A DNA stretch of 30,575 bases from contig MDVR01000064.1 of the NCBI GenBank assembly GCA_001940725.1, positions 1 through 30,575 of the forward strand, written 5' to 3'. The stretch is from Candidatus Heimdallarchaeota archaeon LC_2. GTDB taxonomy: Archaea; Asgardarchaeota; Heimdallarchaeia; Heimdallarchaeales; Kariarchaeaceae. The notes under the pieces were generated by a model. It worked only from the letters and a program-made list of their open reading frames with translations. It had not been told where the DNA came from and did not search any database. This document shows positions 17,691 to 25,904 of the stretch, in pieces (position 1 is the first letter of the stretch; the number at the start of each line of letters is the position of its first letter). The position numbers and the translations under genes were made by a program.

Positions 17691-18038
17691 ATGGCTAGGA
17701 TCTTAATTATAGATGACTCTAGATTGTCCACATCTGCACTTACAAATATTCTAATTGGGATTGGCCACCAAATTGTTGCTAATGCATTCAATGGGGAAGA
17801 TGGACTTGTTAAGGCAAAAGAAACAAATCCAGGAGTTGTATGTCTAGATTTTGTGATGCCAGGTATTGATGGTAAAGAAACAGCACTAAAATTGAGAGAA
17901 ATATTACCAAATGTTAAAATTGTCATGATTACTCAAGATAAAGTTGCTCCAGCATTAAAATCGGAAATTAAAGCACTTGCCTATATAGTCAAACCAATTA
18001 CAGCTTCAAAAATTAAAGAAGCATTTGCAAGAGTATAA
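17691..18038 (+). CDS. Single-domain response regulator (CheY-like receiver)
   Basis: The 115-residue protein is a complete receiver domain with nothing added. It has the acidic pair D8-D9, the phosphoacceptor D53 (CLDFVMPGIDG), the switch threonine T81 and the conserved K101 before proline (VKP). Such a protein takes a phosphoryl group from a histidine kinase and signals by binding a partner. No kinase, chemotaxis gene or output domain is encoded nearby, so its partner is unknown. It is divergent from rpo1N and followed after 129 bases by the SerK-like gene, which has its own TATA-like box. The domain call is certain and the biological role is open. Confidence 0.93.
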   Translation: MARILIIDDSRLSTSALTNILIGIGHQIVANAFNGEDGLVKAKETNPGVVCLDFVMPGIDGKETALKLREILPNVKIVMITQDKVAPALKSEIKALAYIVKPITASKIKEAFARV

Positions 18039-18136
18039 AATACCAATTTATAATAGCTAGGATTTCTAATCTGATACCTAAAACGATTTGATAATTTTTA
18101 CAATGTTGAATGTTTTCAATATACCCAGATTAAAAT

Positions 18137-18145
18137 CTTTATAGA
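18137..18145 (+). promoter_or_regulatory. TATA-like box of the SerK-like gene
   Basis: CTTTATAGA centred about 27 bases before the ATG at 18168. It gives this gene its own promoter, separate from the receiver gene, and predicts a leaderless transcript. Confidence 0.4.
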
Positions 18146-18167
18146 TGGATTTTGAAAGTTCAACTAA

Positions 18168-18884
18168 ATGGGTGTTGAAATTCGCACTGAGAGAAGACCA
18201 ATAAGAACAAAAAAATTTGAAGTTGAACTCGTCTCATTGAAAAAATTAATACCTCATGAAATGACAATTAAGTATGCTTTAGAAGCTTTCAAACTTGCAG
18301 TACAAGTCGATGGAATGGTTAATCATCCAATTATTGTTGACAAAACTACTAATCTAATTTTAGACGGTCATCATAGACATTCAGGATTATCCGCACTAGG
18401 TTTTTCAAAAGGTCCAGCTATTTTTATAGATTATAATGACGATAATATAGTTAGTCTTGACACTTGGTATCCTAAAGTTCGACATCCAACTCAAAAAATT
18501 ATTTCTGAATTTGAAAAAGAAGATTTGATTGTTGATGAATGCTCTAACGATTTTATTGATTATTCAAAAGTAGCTACCAGGGCTGCTACTGCAATCATTG
18601 GAAATAAAACGGGCCATTGGACTGTTAGAGGAGAACGAGAACTAATATTTAAAATCATTCGAGATAATTGGCTTGATGATACCATCTATTACGACAATGC
18701 AAAACATTGTATAAATGATGCCAATGAAAGAGAAACAGCCATCATTTCCTGGACTTATTCAAAAAAGGAAATTTTAGAAGGTGTAAAAAGTCACAAAATT
18801 TACCTTCCCAAAACGACGAGACATACTATGCATTATTTAGTTGAAAATTGTGATTATCCTTTGTCAAAATTACCGGTTAAATAA
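18168..18884 (+). CDS. ParB/sulfiredoxin-fold protein, SerK-like (possible free L-serine kinase)
   Basis: The 238-residue protein has the ParB/sulfiredoxin nucleotide-binding core. It contains an early segment LVSLKKLIPHE, then HPIIVDKTTNLILDGHHR (about residues 53-70), where DGHHR is the conserved motif. A C-terminal part includes LPKTTRHTMHYLVEN. It has no helix-turn-helix domain and is much shorter than chromosomal ParB. This build matches the ADP-dependent serine kinase SerK described in Thermococcus, which makes O-phosphoserine for cysteine synthesis. Substrate assignment is inference; another ParB-fold NTPase is possible. It is monocistronic, with a leaderless-type promoter, and ends 10 bases before the end of the convergent FKBP gene. 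Confidence 0.65.
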   Translation: MGVEIRTERRPIRTKKFEVELVSLKKLIPHEMTIKYALEAFKLAVQVDGMVNHPIIVDKTTNLILDGHHRHSGLSALGFSKGPAIFIDYNDDNIVSLDTWYPKVRHPTQKIISEFEKEDLIVDECSNDFIDYSKVATRAATAIIGNKTGHWTVRGERELIFKIIRDNWLDDTIYYDNAKHCINDANERETAIISWTYSKKEILEGVKSHKIYLPKTTRHTMHYLVENCDYPLSKLPVK

Positions 18885-18894
18885 ATAATTAAAT

Positions 18895-19548
18895 TTAGTT
18901 TGGTATAAAGGAGTTACCTTTACAATTTGGGCACCTTCGTGAGAATGAAGCTCTACAATAAGCTAATCCACATTTTGAGCACTTTCCTTCTGCTGTAACA
19001 TGTTTTCTTCCCATACTTGCACAATGGACACAATCTGCCGAAATCGCTTTGCTTCGTAATCCGTAAATTCCAATAATTACTAGTACTGAAACTACAAGAA
19101 ACCCTATTACTTTCAAAACTGTTCCAATTGTTCCAGATAAATTACCAGAAGATTCATCGTCATTACCTGGGTTTATGTCCTCTACAATCGCATGTATTTT
19201 CACATTAAAAACTAAAGCTCTATTAGCTAACTCTGGAGTCGGAGCATTAGCTTCAGTATATCCTTCATCTGCTGGAACATCAATTTCTGTTGAATCACCA
19301 ACTTTTAAACCTAATAGTCCCTTATAAAATCCTTCAATCAAAGCTCCCTCTCCCATCCTTATAGTAAAATCAACTCTATTTGAATCAAATATTTCAAGAG
19401 TATCTGCATATCTACCCTCGTATTCAATATCCATTATATCTCCAGTTTCAATACCATTTGTATAACCACTAACATTAGTCGGTGATAGCATTAAAACACT
19501 CATCATCATAAGGATTGGGATTATTTTAAGTAAGGTTTGTAATTTCAC
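18895..19548 (-). CDS. Membrane-anchored FKBP-type prolyl isomerase with C-terminal zinc ribbon
   Basis: The 217-residue protein starts with a signal peptide (hydrophobic to about residue 24, VSG before the mature part). An FKBP domain follows (GDIMDIEYEGRYAD, then GEGALIEGFYKGLLGLKVGD, about 35-122), the fold that speeds cis-trans isomerisation of prolyl bonds. Next come an Asp/Gly/Ser-rich linker, one transmembrane helix (about 145-163) and a cysteine-rich tail. The tail has CxxC pairs C173/C176, C190/C193 and C206/C209 plus C198 and H183, enough for two zinc sites. The FKBP part should lie outside and the zinc ribbon inside. The start is GTG at 19546-19548, with a TATA-like box centred 27 bases upstream. 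The combination of parts is unusual. Likely a folding factor for exported proteins; the role of the tail is unknown. Confidence 0.85.
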   Translation of the reverse strand: MKLQTLLKIIPILMMMSVLMLSPTNVSGYTNGIETGDIMDIEYEGRYADTLEIFDSNRVDFTIRMGEGALIEGFYKGLLGLKVGDSTEIDVPADEGYTEANAPTPELANRALVFNVKIHAIVEDINPGNDDESSGNLSGTIGTVLKVIGFLVVSVLVIIGIYGLRSKAISADCVHCASMGRKHVTAEGKCSKCGLAYCRASFSRRCPNCKGNSFIPN

Positions 19549-19570
19549 TAATTCATCATTAAATTTAATA

Positions 19571-19580
19571 ATTTATATAA
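19571..19580 (-). promoter_or_regulatory. TATA-like box of the FKBP gene
   Basis: TTATATAAAT on the minus strand, centred about 27 bases before the GTG start at 19548. It supports a leaderless transcript and the choice of GTG. Confidence 0.45.
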
Positions 19581-19764
19581 TTCTTGAAAGTGTAAATGAT
19601 TTATAGGATTTCGCGAAAATTAATATCATCTTTCTCACTTCCATTTAGTATTCTTTTCCAAATAATAAAATTATTAACAAAATAATCTCTGAAATATTTT
19701 ATTTATACAATAAGTTAATTTTAATGATATTAATCGAATAATTAATAGTCTCTCAATTCAAGAT

Positions 19765-20283
19765 TTGTTTGTGAAATCTTGGTTTCAATTTGCCTCAAAT
19801 CGTCCTGACCCTACTGGAATGGAATTTCTGTACTTGAGAATTGGTAATGTTGAAAAACTATTTGAAGAAATAAATACCATTTCAAAAGAAAAAGGAATTA
19901 CTTGGCAATTACAAGAAGCTGAATCATTTAATGGGTATCACTTTTCAGCCAATTTTGTAGATTTTGATGGAGTTGTCCTGAATGTTGCCATATCTGATGA
20001 TGAAATACAGGAATTTCGAAAAAATTTTTGGGAAAAATATGTCTGGAAAACTGAGAATAAACCTCAAGTCACCGCATTAGTTATTCCAAACTCGAATACA
20101 TTAGGTTCTCTAACAAAAGCTCAGGTGATTGAAACTTTGTCATTAATTCGATTAACTGACAGACCAATAGAAATTTTTGAAATGAATGAAAACACTGCAC
20201 TGGAAGTTACAAATTGGATTATAAAAATGTCAATTTATGTTCATCGGAAACTAAGAATTGAGCCAGAAACTACCAAAGAATAA
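19765..20283 (+). CDS. Hypothetical protein, 172 aa
   Basis: I do not recognise this protein. It is soluble, mixed alpha/beta and slightly acidic, with no signal peptide or membrane segment. A passage HFSANFVDFDGVVLNVAIS suggests adjacent beta strands, and the second half (about 110-165) looks helical. The open frame has no ATG before codon 19. Candidate starts are TTG at 19765 and GTG at 19771 (KSWFQFAS). AATAATTAATA at about 19736-19746 would put transcription start near either, giving a leaderless message. A run of eight T follows the stop directly. It stands alone between the divergent FKBP gene and the AAA operon on the same strand, 245 bases before it. Coding is supported by its length, its uninterrupted frame and the absence of a competing gene. 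Confidence 0.7.
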   Translation: MFVKSWFQFASNRPDPTGMEFLYLRIGNVEKLFEEINTISKEKGITWQLQEAESFNGYHFSANFVDFDGVVLNVAISDDEIQEFRKNFWEKYVWKTENKPQVTALVIPNSNTLGSLTKAQVIETLSLIRLTDRPIEIFEMNENTALEVTNWIIKMSIYVHRKLRIEPETTKE

Positions 20284-20291
20284 TTTTTTTT
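20284..20291 (+). terminator. Oligo-T transcription terminator
   Basis: Eight T directly follow the TAA stop of the 172-residue gene, with more T-rich sequence after it. Archaeal polymerase terminates at such tracts without needing a hairpin. It would separate this gene from the operon that starts at 20529. Confidence 0.45.
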
Positions 20292-20528
20292 ATATTTCTC
20301 CTAAAAAATTTATTTAATTTATTTGTTACTTCAATTTGCTATATTAAACACAAATTAACATTTTACCTACAACGGTTTAATTTTGAAAAATCTTATTTTA
20401 TTGTTAAAAGTTTAAATGATCAATTGTCAGAATTACAGATACAATAATAATCAACTTCAATATCTATGTAATACAAAACAAATAATTATAACACCTAATT
20501 AGTGACTCTCGCTAAAGGGTTATACTTT

Positions 20529-22076
20529 ATGAGTTTATCAGTTAAAGATCTTATAGAGAAAGAATATATTGGATACAGCGTGCGATCGATTGTAACTGAC
20601 AAAAAATTCCGAAAAACAGTAATTAATGATAAGCGTGTTAGAGGAAACAGAGAGATAAAAAAAGTAGTTTTAGACAAAATTGCTGTTGGTGGTAAGGTTT
20701 TGTTAACAGGACCAACTGGAGAAGCTAAAACTCTTTTCGCTCGTCTCCTGATTGATTATATTGCTCAAGAAATAAGCAGCCATAAATATCATATCGCTGG
20801 GTGCCCGTTCCTTGAAGATGCGGGTTATTTAGTTCACATTATTGAAAATTTTTCCAAAAACATATTCAACTCAATTGATGTGTTACAAAGTCTTTGTCCT
20901 TATTGCAGGAAAAATATTGAAGATGCACTTTCAACTAAAACAGAAAAAATTAGTTTGGACAATTCATCAGAAATTGTTAAAATGGCAAAAACATTACCTT
21001 CTAAATTAGAAAAAGTCGCAGTTGAAAAAACACTGGTAAGAAGGACTCAAATTGATCCTCGTAACGATCCAGAAAGTTTGTACATATTATTAGCTGGAGT
21101 GGAAAATCTAGAAAAATTACTCGGTGGAGACTCTACAGAGACATTTTCTCATCAAAGTCACAAAGTCGGTACATTATCTCAAGGTTTTATGGTAGTTAAT
21201 GAAATTCAAAGACTTCACCTTTCACTATTAGAATCTTTGATGGGTTTTCTTGAAGACCCTCAGGGCATTAAATATAATTTATCAGGTGAAACTGTATTTG
21301 TTGATGGGGCAATTATTTTTACATCAAATGCACCCTTAACAGTATTTGGAGAAGAGAGCCAACCAATAATAAACCGTGTTCCTGAAGTACTTTGGCCAGC
21401 AAGAGATGTAACTGACAGGATTGAAATTGTACGTGATATGTTTCAAGATCATATGGTGACAAGTAAACTAAATATTACTCCAAATCCTACATTAATTCGA
21501 ATGTTTGAATTAAGTGGAACTAATGACAAAGATTTGGTTTCTAGACTTGCTTATGAATTCTTGGCACACGTGGCTAATGAATCAATACCTCGCTCATTAA
21601 AATCAAGTAGTGCAAGATCCGAAAATAGGGTTGCACGAACTGATTTTTATTCTGCTTTAGATGAAATCCATAATCCCCAAAGAAGCCCCCATATTGATCT
21701 TCGTACATTGAATAATGCAATTGGAGAAATTGTTATTGGATCAGAAGCTTCCGAGGAATTCGAGGGAATTATTGTTTCTTTGGACACAGTTAGAAAAGCA
21801 TTGGAACTTTATGATATATCTCCAACTATGATTAATAACGGTTTACAGGCAATAAAGCTTCAACTGCGAAATACGATTAGAGAAGGTAAAACCGCTGTTA
21901 GTGTTGATGATGTGACAGAAGAAATGGATAAGCTCAAGAGTTTATCTGATGAAGATTTGAAGAAGATTGTTTATGAATTTGAGCACTTAGCAGAAAAAGA
22001 AGCTAAAGTTGGAGAATATATTTTCGAAAAACTTAAGCCAAGTTACCAAGCATTGCTTCAAGTAAGCTATATGTAG
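20529..22076 (+). CDS. Divergent AAA+ ATPase (MoxR/PrkA-like), first gene of a four-gene system
   Basis: The 515-residue ATPase has Walker A GPTGEAKT (about 61-68). A long insert of about 150 residues includes GCPFLED and CPYC (C92, C123, C126). Then come the Walker B strand FMVVNEIQRL, sensor 1 FTSNAPL (N267) and DVTDRIEIV. MoxR proteins have only about 55 residues between Walker A and B; the long insert and the GCP segment resemble the PrkA/YeaG group. Walker B reads NE where DE is normal, and Walker A has Ala before Lys where Gly is usual. The C-terminal third is helical, like an AAA lid plus a partner-binding region. I chose the ATG at 20529 over a GTG at 20502: AATTATAACA near 20485 would start the mRNA near 20512, just before AAAGGG. 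The VWA gene follows after 10 bases. Likely a chaperone-type motor working with it. Confidence 0.85.
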   Translation: MSLSVKDLIEKEYIGYSVRSIVTDKKFRKTVINDKRVRGNREIKKVVLDKIAVGGKVLLTGPTGEAKTLFARLLIDYIAQEISSHKYHIAGCPFLEDAGYLVHIIENFSKNIFNSIDVLQSLCPYCRKNIEDALSTKTEKISLDNSSEIVKMAKTLPSKLEKVAVEKTLVRRTQIDPRNDPESLYILLAGVENLEKLLGGDSTETFSHQSHKVGTLSQGFMVVNEIQRLHLSLLESLMGFLEDPQGIKYNLSGETVFVDGAIIFTSNAPLTVFGEESQPIINRVPEVLWPARDVTDRIEIVRDMFQDHMVTSKLNITPNPTLIRMFELSGTNDKDLVSRLAYEFLAHVANESIPRSLKSSSARSENRVARTDFYSALDEIHNPQRSPHIDLRTLNNAIGEIVIGSEASEEFEGIIVSLDTVRKALELYDISPTMINNGLQAIKLQLRNTIREGKTAVSVDDVTEEMDKLKSLSDEDLKKIVYEFEHLAEKEAKVGEYIFEKLKPSYQALLQVSYM

Positions 22077-22086
22077 TGCGAGAAAA

Positions 22087-23475
22087 ATGCCTCATCGTAT
22101 AAAGGAAATCACAACAGCTCATTTTCCTGATCCTCTAGTTGATTATGGATCCACTGAATTTATTCTCGAATTTTCAGATGCAGCTGATTTACTTCAAAAA
22201 TGGAGAAATCCTCATCTCGGCAGAGCAAGTCGTGAAGGTACAATATTGAGTTTAGCAGCAAATGCAAGAGCAGCAGTTCTGTCGATCCAAGCTAAGTTAT
22301 TGACAACAATATTAGAATCTGAAAGAGAAGTTGAATTAGTTGAGAAATTAAAAGTATATCAGTTTATGATAGATAGAACTTTACCTGAAGCACTTGAATT
22401 AGTAAATTTGGATCAGTTACTCACGAATGAGGATATTCTCTCTTTCATACAAAAACATCTACAATTAATGGGTGAAGAATATGGTGATTTGCCATCTGCA
22501 AAATCAATATTAAATCAGCTTAACACGATTACTGATATTGAAATCAAAGATCAATTTGGTAGACAAAAAAGAGTATCTCGAAGTGATGTATTGGATGTTA
22601 TCGGCAGTGTTTTGGGAAATTTATTAATGAGACAGGTTTCATTATGGCCAGTAGACAATATAATGGCAAGACCTCGAGGACGATTACATAGAAAGCATAC
22701 ATATCGAGCAGCCATTGCTCGAGAGGGTCAAATACCACCTACTGAGATAAAAAATGAAGATATAAGAGTTGTTGATAAAGATCGTTTGTCACTTGTATAT
22801 TTTATAGTTGATATGAGTGAAAGTATGGGAAAATCGGTATTTAAAGGCGGATTAACCCGATTAGATGGTGCATTGTTAACCTCTCTTGGCTTATTTTATT
22901 ATTTTAAATTGTTAAATCGTAGAAAAAGAAGAGAATTTGATAGTTTCAAAATGCATATTGTTCCAGTAACAAAAGTACCATATGTAATCAGTGATAATAA
23001 AAAATTTGAAGACTATTTGCTAAATGCAGAGGCTAAAGGTAAGACTCGATTAGTTCATGCTACTCATACTGCAATAAAACATGTTCAAGAAAATTATAAA
23101 GACAACAACTATGATGTACAATTAGTTTATCTCACAGACGGTAGACCAAATGTTGTCTTCGAAAGTTCTCTTCCTGGTACTTCTCAAAAATTCTTAAAAA
23201 ATTATTTCTCTGATACGGATAGCAAAACACCTAAACAAACTCAAGAATGTATGATTCAGCTAAATCAAATATTTAATTTTCTAAGAATGAGTCGTGATAG
23301 AAAATGGAATGTATCTTATTTCTTAATGGCTAGTCAAAAGGTATTAAGATCTGGTTTTTACCAAGATACAAAATCTATGCTTTCTGGTATTACAAGACCA
23401 GTTGTTCTAGATCCAACGGAAATAGATCAACTTGGAAAACGAATTTTGAAGGAGACAATAGTAAATGCCAGTTGA
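22087..23475 (+). CDS. VWA-domain protein with intact MIDAS, partner of the AAA+ ATPase
   Basis: In this 462-residue protein a helical N-terminal half of about 190 residues precedes a linker rich in Arg and Lys (PRGRLHRKHTYRAAIAREG, about 196-214). Next is a von Willebrand A domain (about 234-450). The metal-ion-dependent adhesion site is complete: D242-x-S244-x-S246 (DMSESMG), T320 and D351 (LTDGRPN). A basic stretch before DxSxS is also seen in CoxE-, ViaA- and ChlD-type VWA proteins that pair with MoxR or chelatase ATPases. Such pairs remodel or load metal into target proteins. It has no signal peptide and no membrane helix, so it acts in the cytoplasm. It begins 10 bases after the ATPase gene and overlaps the next gene by 11 bases. 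What it acts on is not known; the 505-residue neighbour is one candidate. Confidence 0.9.
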   Translation: MPHRIKEITTAHFPDPLVDYGSTEFILEFSDAADLLQKWRNPHLGRASREGTILSLAANARAAVLSIQAKLLTTILESEREVELVEKLKVYQFMIDRTLPEALELVNLDQLLTNEDILSFIQKHLQLMGEEYGDLPSAKSILNQLNTITDIEIKDQFGRQKRVSRSDVLDVIGSVLGNLLMRQVSLWPVDNIMARPRGRLHRKHTYRAAIAREGQIPPTEIKNEDIRVVDKDRLSLVYFIVDMSESMGKSVFKGGLTRLDGALLTSLGLFYYFKLLNRRKRREFDSFKMHIVPVTKVPYVISDNKKFEDYLLNAEAKGKTRLVHATHTAIKHVQENYKDNNYDVQLVYLTDGRPNVVFESSLPGTSQKFLKNYFSDTDSKTPKQTQECMIQLNQIFNFLRMSRDRKWNVSYFLMASQKVLRSGFYQDTKSMLSGITRPVVLDPTEIDQLGKRILKETIVNAS

Positions 23476-24982
23476 TGAAAAGATAATTACTGCCTATAAT
23501 AATGCACGAGATTATCTAGAATCTAGATTTGGTGAAGCACCCGAAGATTATATGGTTTTATTCTTTTTGGACCCCTCAGTCTATCAATCGGTGTTACTAC
23601 AAACTCAGAGTGCGGGTACTCCTCGTGCAATCATTTCATCAAATGAATTACAAGTTTTACAGCATTTAAAAGATGAAGATTTTGTAGCTTCAGGAGTAGA
23701 TCTCATGTATGCTTCTAGAAAGCCGAAAATTTTCTTTCCTTCCATTCATAATCAAAATGCCTTACATCCAAAGATTTGGGAGGCCAAATTTGTTCAAGCC
23801 CTTGGGAAAGCCTTGCTCTGTGAGAAGACTAAATCTAGGTTTCCACATACATTGGAAAAGTTGTATGAATATGATTCTATAATTTATAATCTATTCACAA
23901 ATAATGTCTATGAATTTGTGCGAGAGAGAAATGCAGGATGGGTTTGGCAATACTTTCAAGATTTTACTGCAACAATTAGGTTGTTAAGTCTATACAATCT
24001 AGATGATTTTTATGTCCCTCCTTCCTCTATTCGTTCTGCTTCAATGTTTTATAATTATCTGCTTGAAATTAAAAATATTATATCAAAACGAGCAAAGGCT
24101 GTAACCAGCGCACCATTATTTGATTTGATTTTAAATGGTTTTGGTGATTTTGTATTAAATGACTATCTCAAAGAAATGGATACTGATGTACAAACACAAT
24201 TGATCCCCCATTTGAAATCTAATTTAGGACAACCTATGGGTGTTTTAGGTTCCCATTTCATTCACGCAAATATTGAGGATGAAAAATCAGTATTGGATAC
24301 CGTTATTAATCTCAAAAATGATTATGAATTGGTCAAAATCTGGTCAAGAAAAGAAACGAAAGTTGAAGTTGAGTTAATTCGTGAAAACTTATCCAATCGA
24401 TCAATGGTTTGGCATGGTAGTAAACACAGTTATTGGTCTGATCTTTGGCCTCTAAGAGCAAGTATTTTTGATAAAACTTCAGCTTACATTGGAAAAATTC
24501 AGAGAAGAAAATTCAAATCTTTTAATGAATTATTATTAGATAGTCCACTAGTGACCACTCATGGGCGTGTTCAGCTATCAGACCGTGAAGTTGCTGTTTT
24601 TGGCATGCAAGAAGATACGGTTGGCCAAGAGCAATTATTAATTTTACGCAATCATCTTGAAGCTAAAAAAGATACTTTTTCCACACCCTTACCAGGTTTG
24701 CCCGATGTGATTGTTTTCAAAAAATTTGCAGGAATGCATGTCGCATCATATTTAGGAATTGCAGATAAAGATTCCAAAAGAGATTATCCAAAGAGCCCCT
24801 ATGATCTTCCAGTAGTTGTGAGAGCCGTTCAAGTAACAAGAAAAAAAGATGCCTATGTATCTATTGAACGTGATGATGGCGGAAAAATCGACACGGCAGA
24901 TTATCAAAATTTGAGCAAACTAACTGAACCTCAACACAGGGCAATTAGATATTTAATTCGTCAATCCGAGGTATTACAATGA
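23465..24982 (+). CDS. Unknown 505-aa protein, third component of the AAA-VWA operon
   Basis: I cannot assign this protein to a family. It is soluble and without signal peptide. The first 250 residues look mainly helical with many aromatic residues (for example NAGWVWQYFQDF at about 159-170). The second half has more beta character, including VTTHGRVQLSDREVAVFGM and YDLPVVVRAVQVTRKKDAYVSI. In bacterial PrkA-YeaH operons the third gene is SpoVR (about 510 residues), but the SpoVR motifs (HWSFGK, GHNSFF, NEGWATFWH) are absent. The ATG lies inside the end of the VWA gene, ten bases after AAGGAG, so translation is coupled. Its stop overlaps the next start (ATGA). Strict coupling on both sides means it almost certainly works with the AAA and VWA proteins, as target or as adaptor. 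Confidence 0.85.
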   Translation: MPVDEKIITAYNNARDYLESRFGEAPEDYMVLFFLDPSVYQSVLLQTQSAGTPRAIISSNELQVLQHLKDEDFVASGVDLMYASRKPKIFFPSIHNQNALHPKIWEAKFVQALGKALLCEKTKSRFPHTLEKLYEYDSIIYNLFTNNVYEFVRERNAGWVWQYFQDFTATIRLLSLYNLDDFYVPPSSIRSASMFYNYLLEIKNIISKRAKAVTSAPLFDLILNGFGDFVLNDYLKEMDTDVQTQLIPHLKSNLGQPMGVLGSHFIHANIEDEKSVLDTVINLKNDYELVKIWSRKETKVEVELIRENLSNRSMVWHGSKHSYWSDLWPLRASIFDKTSAYIGKIQRRKFKSFNELLLDSPLVTTHGRVQLSDREVAVFGMQEDTVGQEQLLILRNHLEAKKDTFSTPLPGLPDVIVFKKFAGMHVASYLGIADKDSKRDYPKSPYDLPVVVRAVQVTRKKDAYVSIERDDGGKIDTADYQNLSKLTEPQHRAIRYLIRQSEVLQ

Positions 24983-25806
24983 TCGAAAATAGTAATGCTC
25001 TGTTGAAAACGCTTTGGCTTTGGCAAGCAAAACGTAAATTAAAATCAGATGATATACCCACTCAATATACCAGTATATACATAATTGGTGCATTTGGTAA
25101 ATTTCAACATGTGGAATTAATAATAAGGTATTTACATGACTCATCTCAGGTTTTGAGAAATCGTGCCGCTCAATCTCTGAAAGAGATTTATCCTCGTTTA
25201 GAAAATCCTGAAGATAAGAATTCTTTTGTTGTTTTAATTCTAAAGGCGTTGGAGAATTCAGATAGCCTAACTCACAAGCTTACTCTAATTGAAGTAATGC
25301 GTGATTTTGATTTGAAAATCAGAGAGAAAATTTTAGGACCAATGATATTACAAACAGAAAATGATTTACAGTACATAGTTATCCAATCTTTGGGCGACAC
25401 AAAGGATTTTGATATTTTAGATGCAGTTCTAAACTCTGCGGATACTACAGATTTAATTTTGAGAAAAACTGCATTAAAGACCTGGTATGAAGGAATAAAA
25501 TTACATGACTTAGAACTTTCAGTTGCTTACTGTGCTCCGAGAATGCACTATGTAATTCGAGCAGCATATGAGTTGCAAACCAAAGGTGAATTCCTTAGAA
25601 ATCTATTGAGTCATGCAAATAATAATGACCTACCTTCTCCTAAAGCATATCCCGATTTTATAATGCGATATTTTACTGAATTACTTGGCAATTGGGAGTA
25701 TGATCCTGATGCTTATCGATCATTACATGCAATTCTAGTCCCTTCATACTTTACTTTTAATACTGACGAATCAGTTGATGAAGATAGACCATTTATGATA
25801 TTGTGA
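24979..25806 (+). CDS. HEAT-like repeat protein, fourth component of the AAA-VWA operon
   Basis: The 275-residue, largely helical protein has helix pairs of about 35 residues that look like HEAT repeats. The clearest is YIIGAFGKFQHVELIIRYLH followed by SSQVLRNRAAQSLKEIY (about residues 34-70). Further ones lie at about 81-115, 119-150 and 154-185. Such proteins form curved scaffolds for binding other proteins; there is no catalytic motif. The C-terminal 60 residues are less regular and end in an acidic stretch (DESVDEDRP). The ATG overlaps the stop of the 505-residue gene (ATGA) and has GAGG seven bases before it. It ends the operon; the next gene is convergent, 98 bases away. A role as scaffold or substrate receptor for the AAA-VWA pair is inferred from position. 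Confidence 0.8.
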   Translation: MIENSNALLKTLWLWQAKRKLKSDDIPTQYTSIYIIGAFGKFQHVELIIRYLHDSSQVLRNRAAQSLKEIYPRLENPEDKNSFVVLILKALENSDSLTHKLTLIEVMRDFDLKIREKILGPMILQTENDLQYIVIQSLGDTKDFDILDAVLNSADTTDLILRKTALKTWYEGIKLHDLELSVAYCAPRMHYVIRAAYELQTKGEFLRNLLSHANNNDLPSPKAYPDFIMRYFTELLGNWEYDPDAYRSLHAILVPSYFTFNTDESVDEDRPFMIL

Positions 25807-25904
25807 TCAGTTCTCTTGTAAATTTTTAGAAGTAGCTGTATTTAATATATTTCTTCCTTCCATTTTGCATTAAGGTATCAAAGAAATCATTTTGATAATT
25901 CGGT

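Noticed and set aside
23465..24982. Third operon gene as SpoVR
   Set aside because: Length and position match, but the characteristic HWSFGK, GHNSFF and NEGWATFWH motifs are absent.
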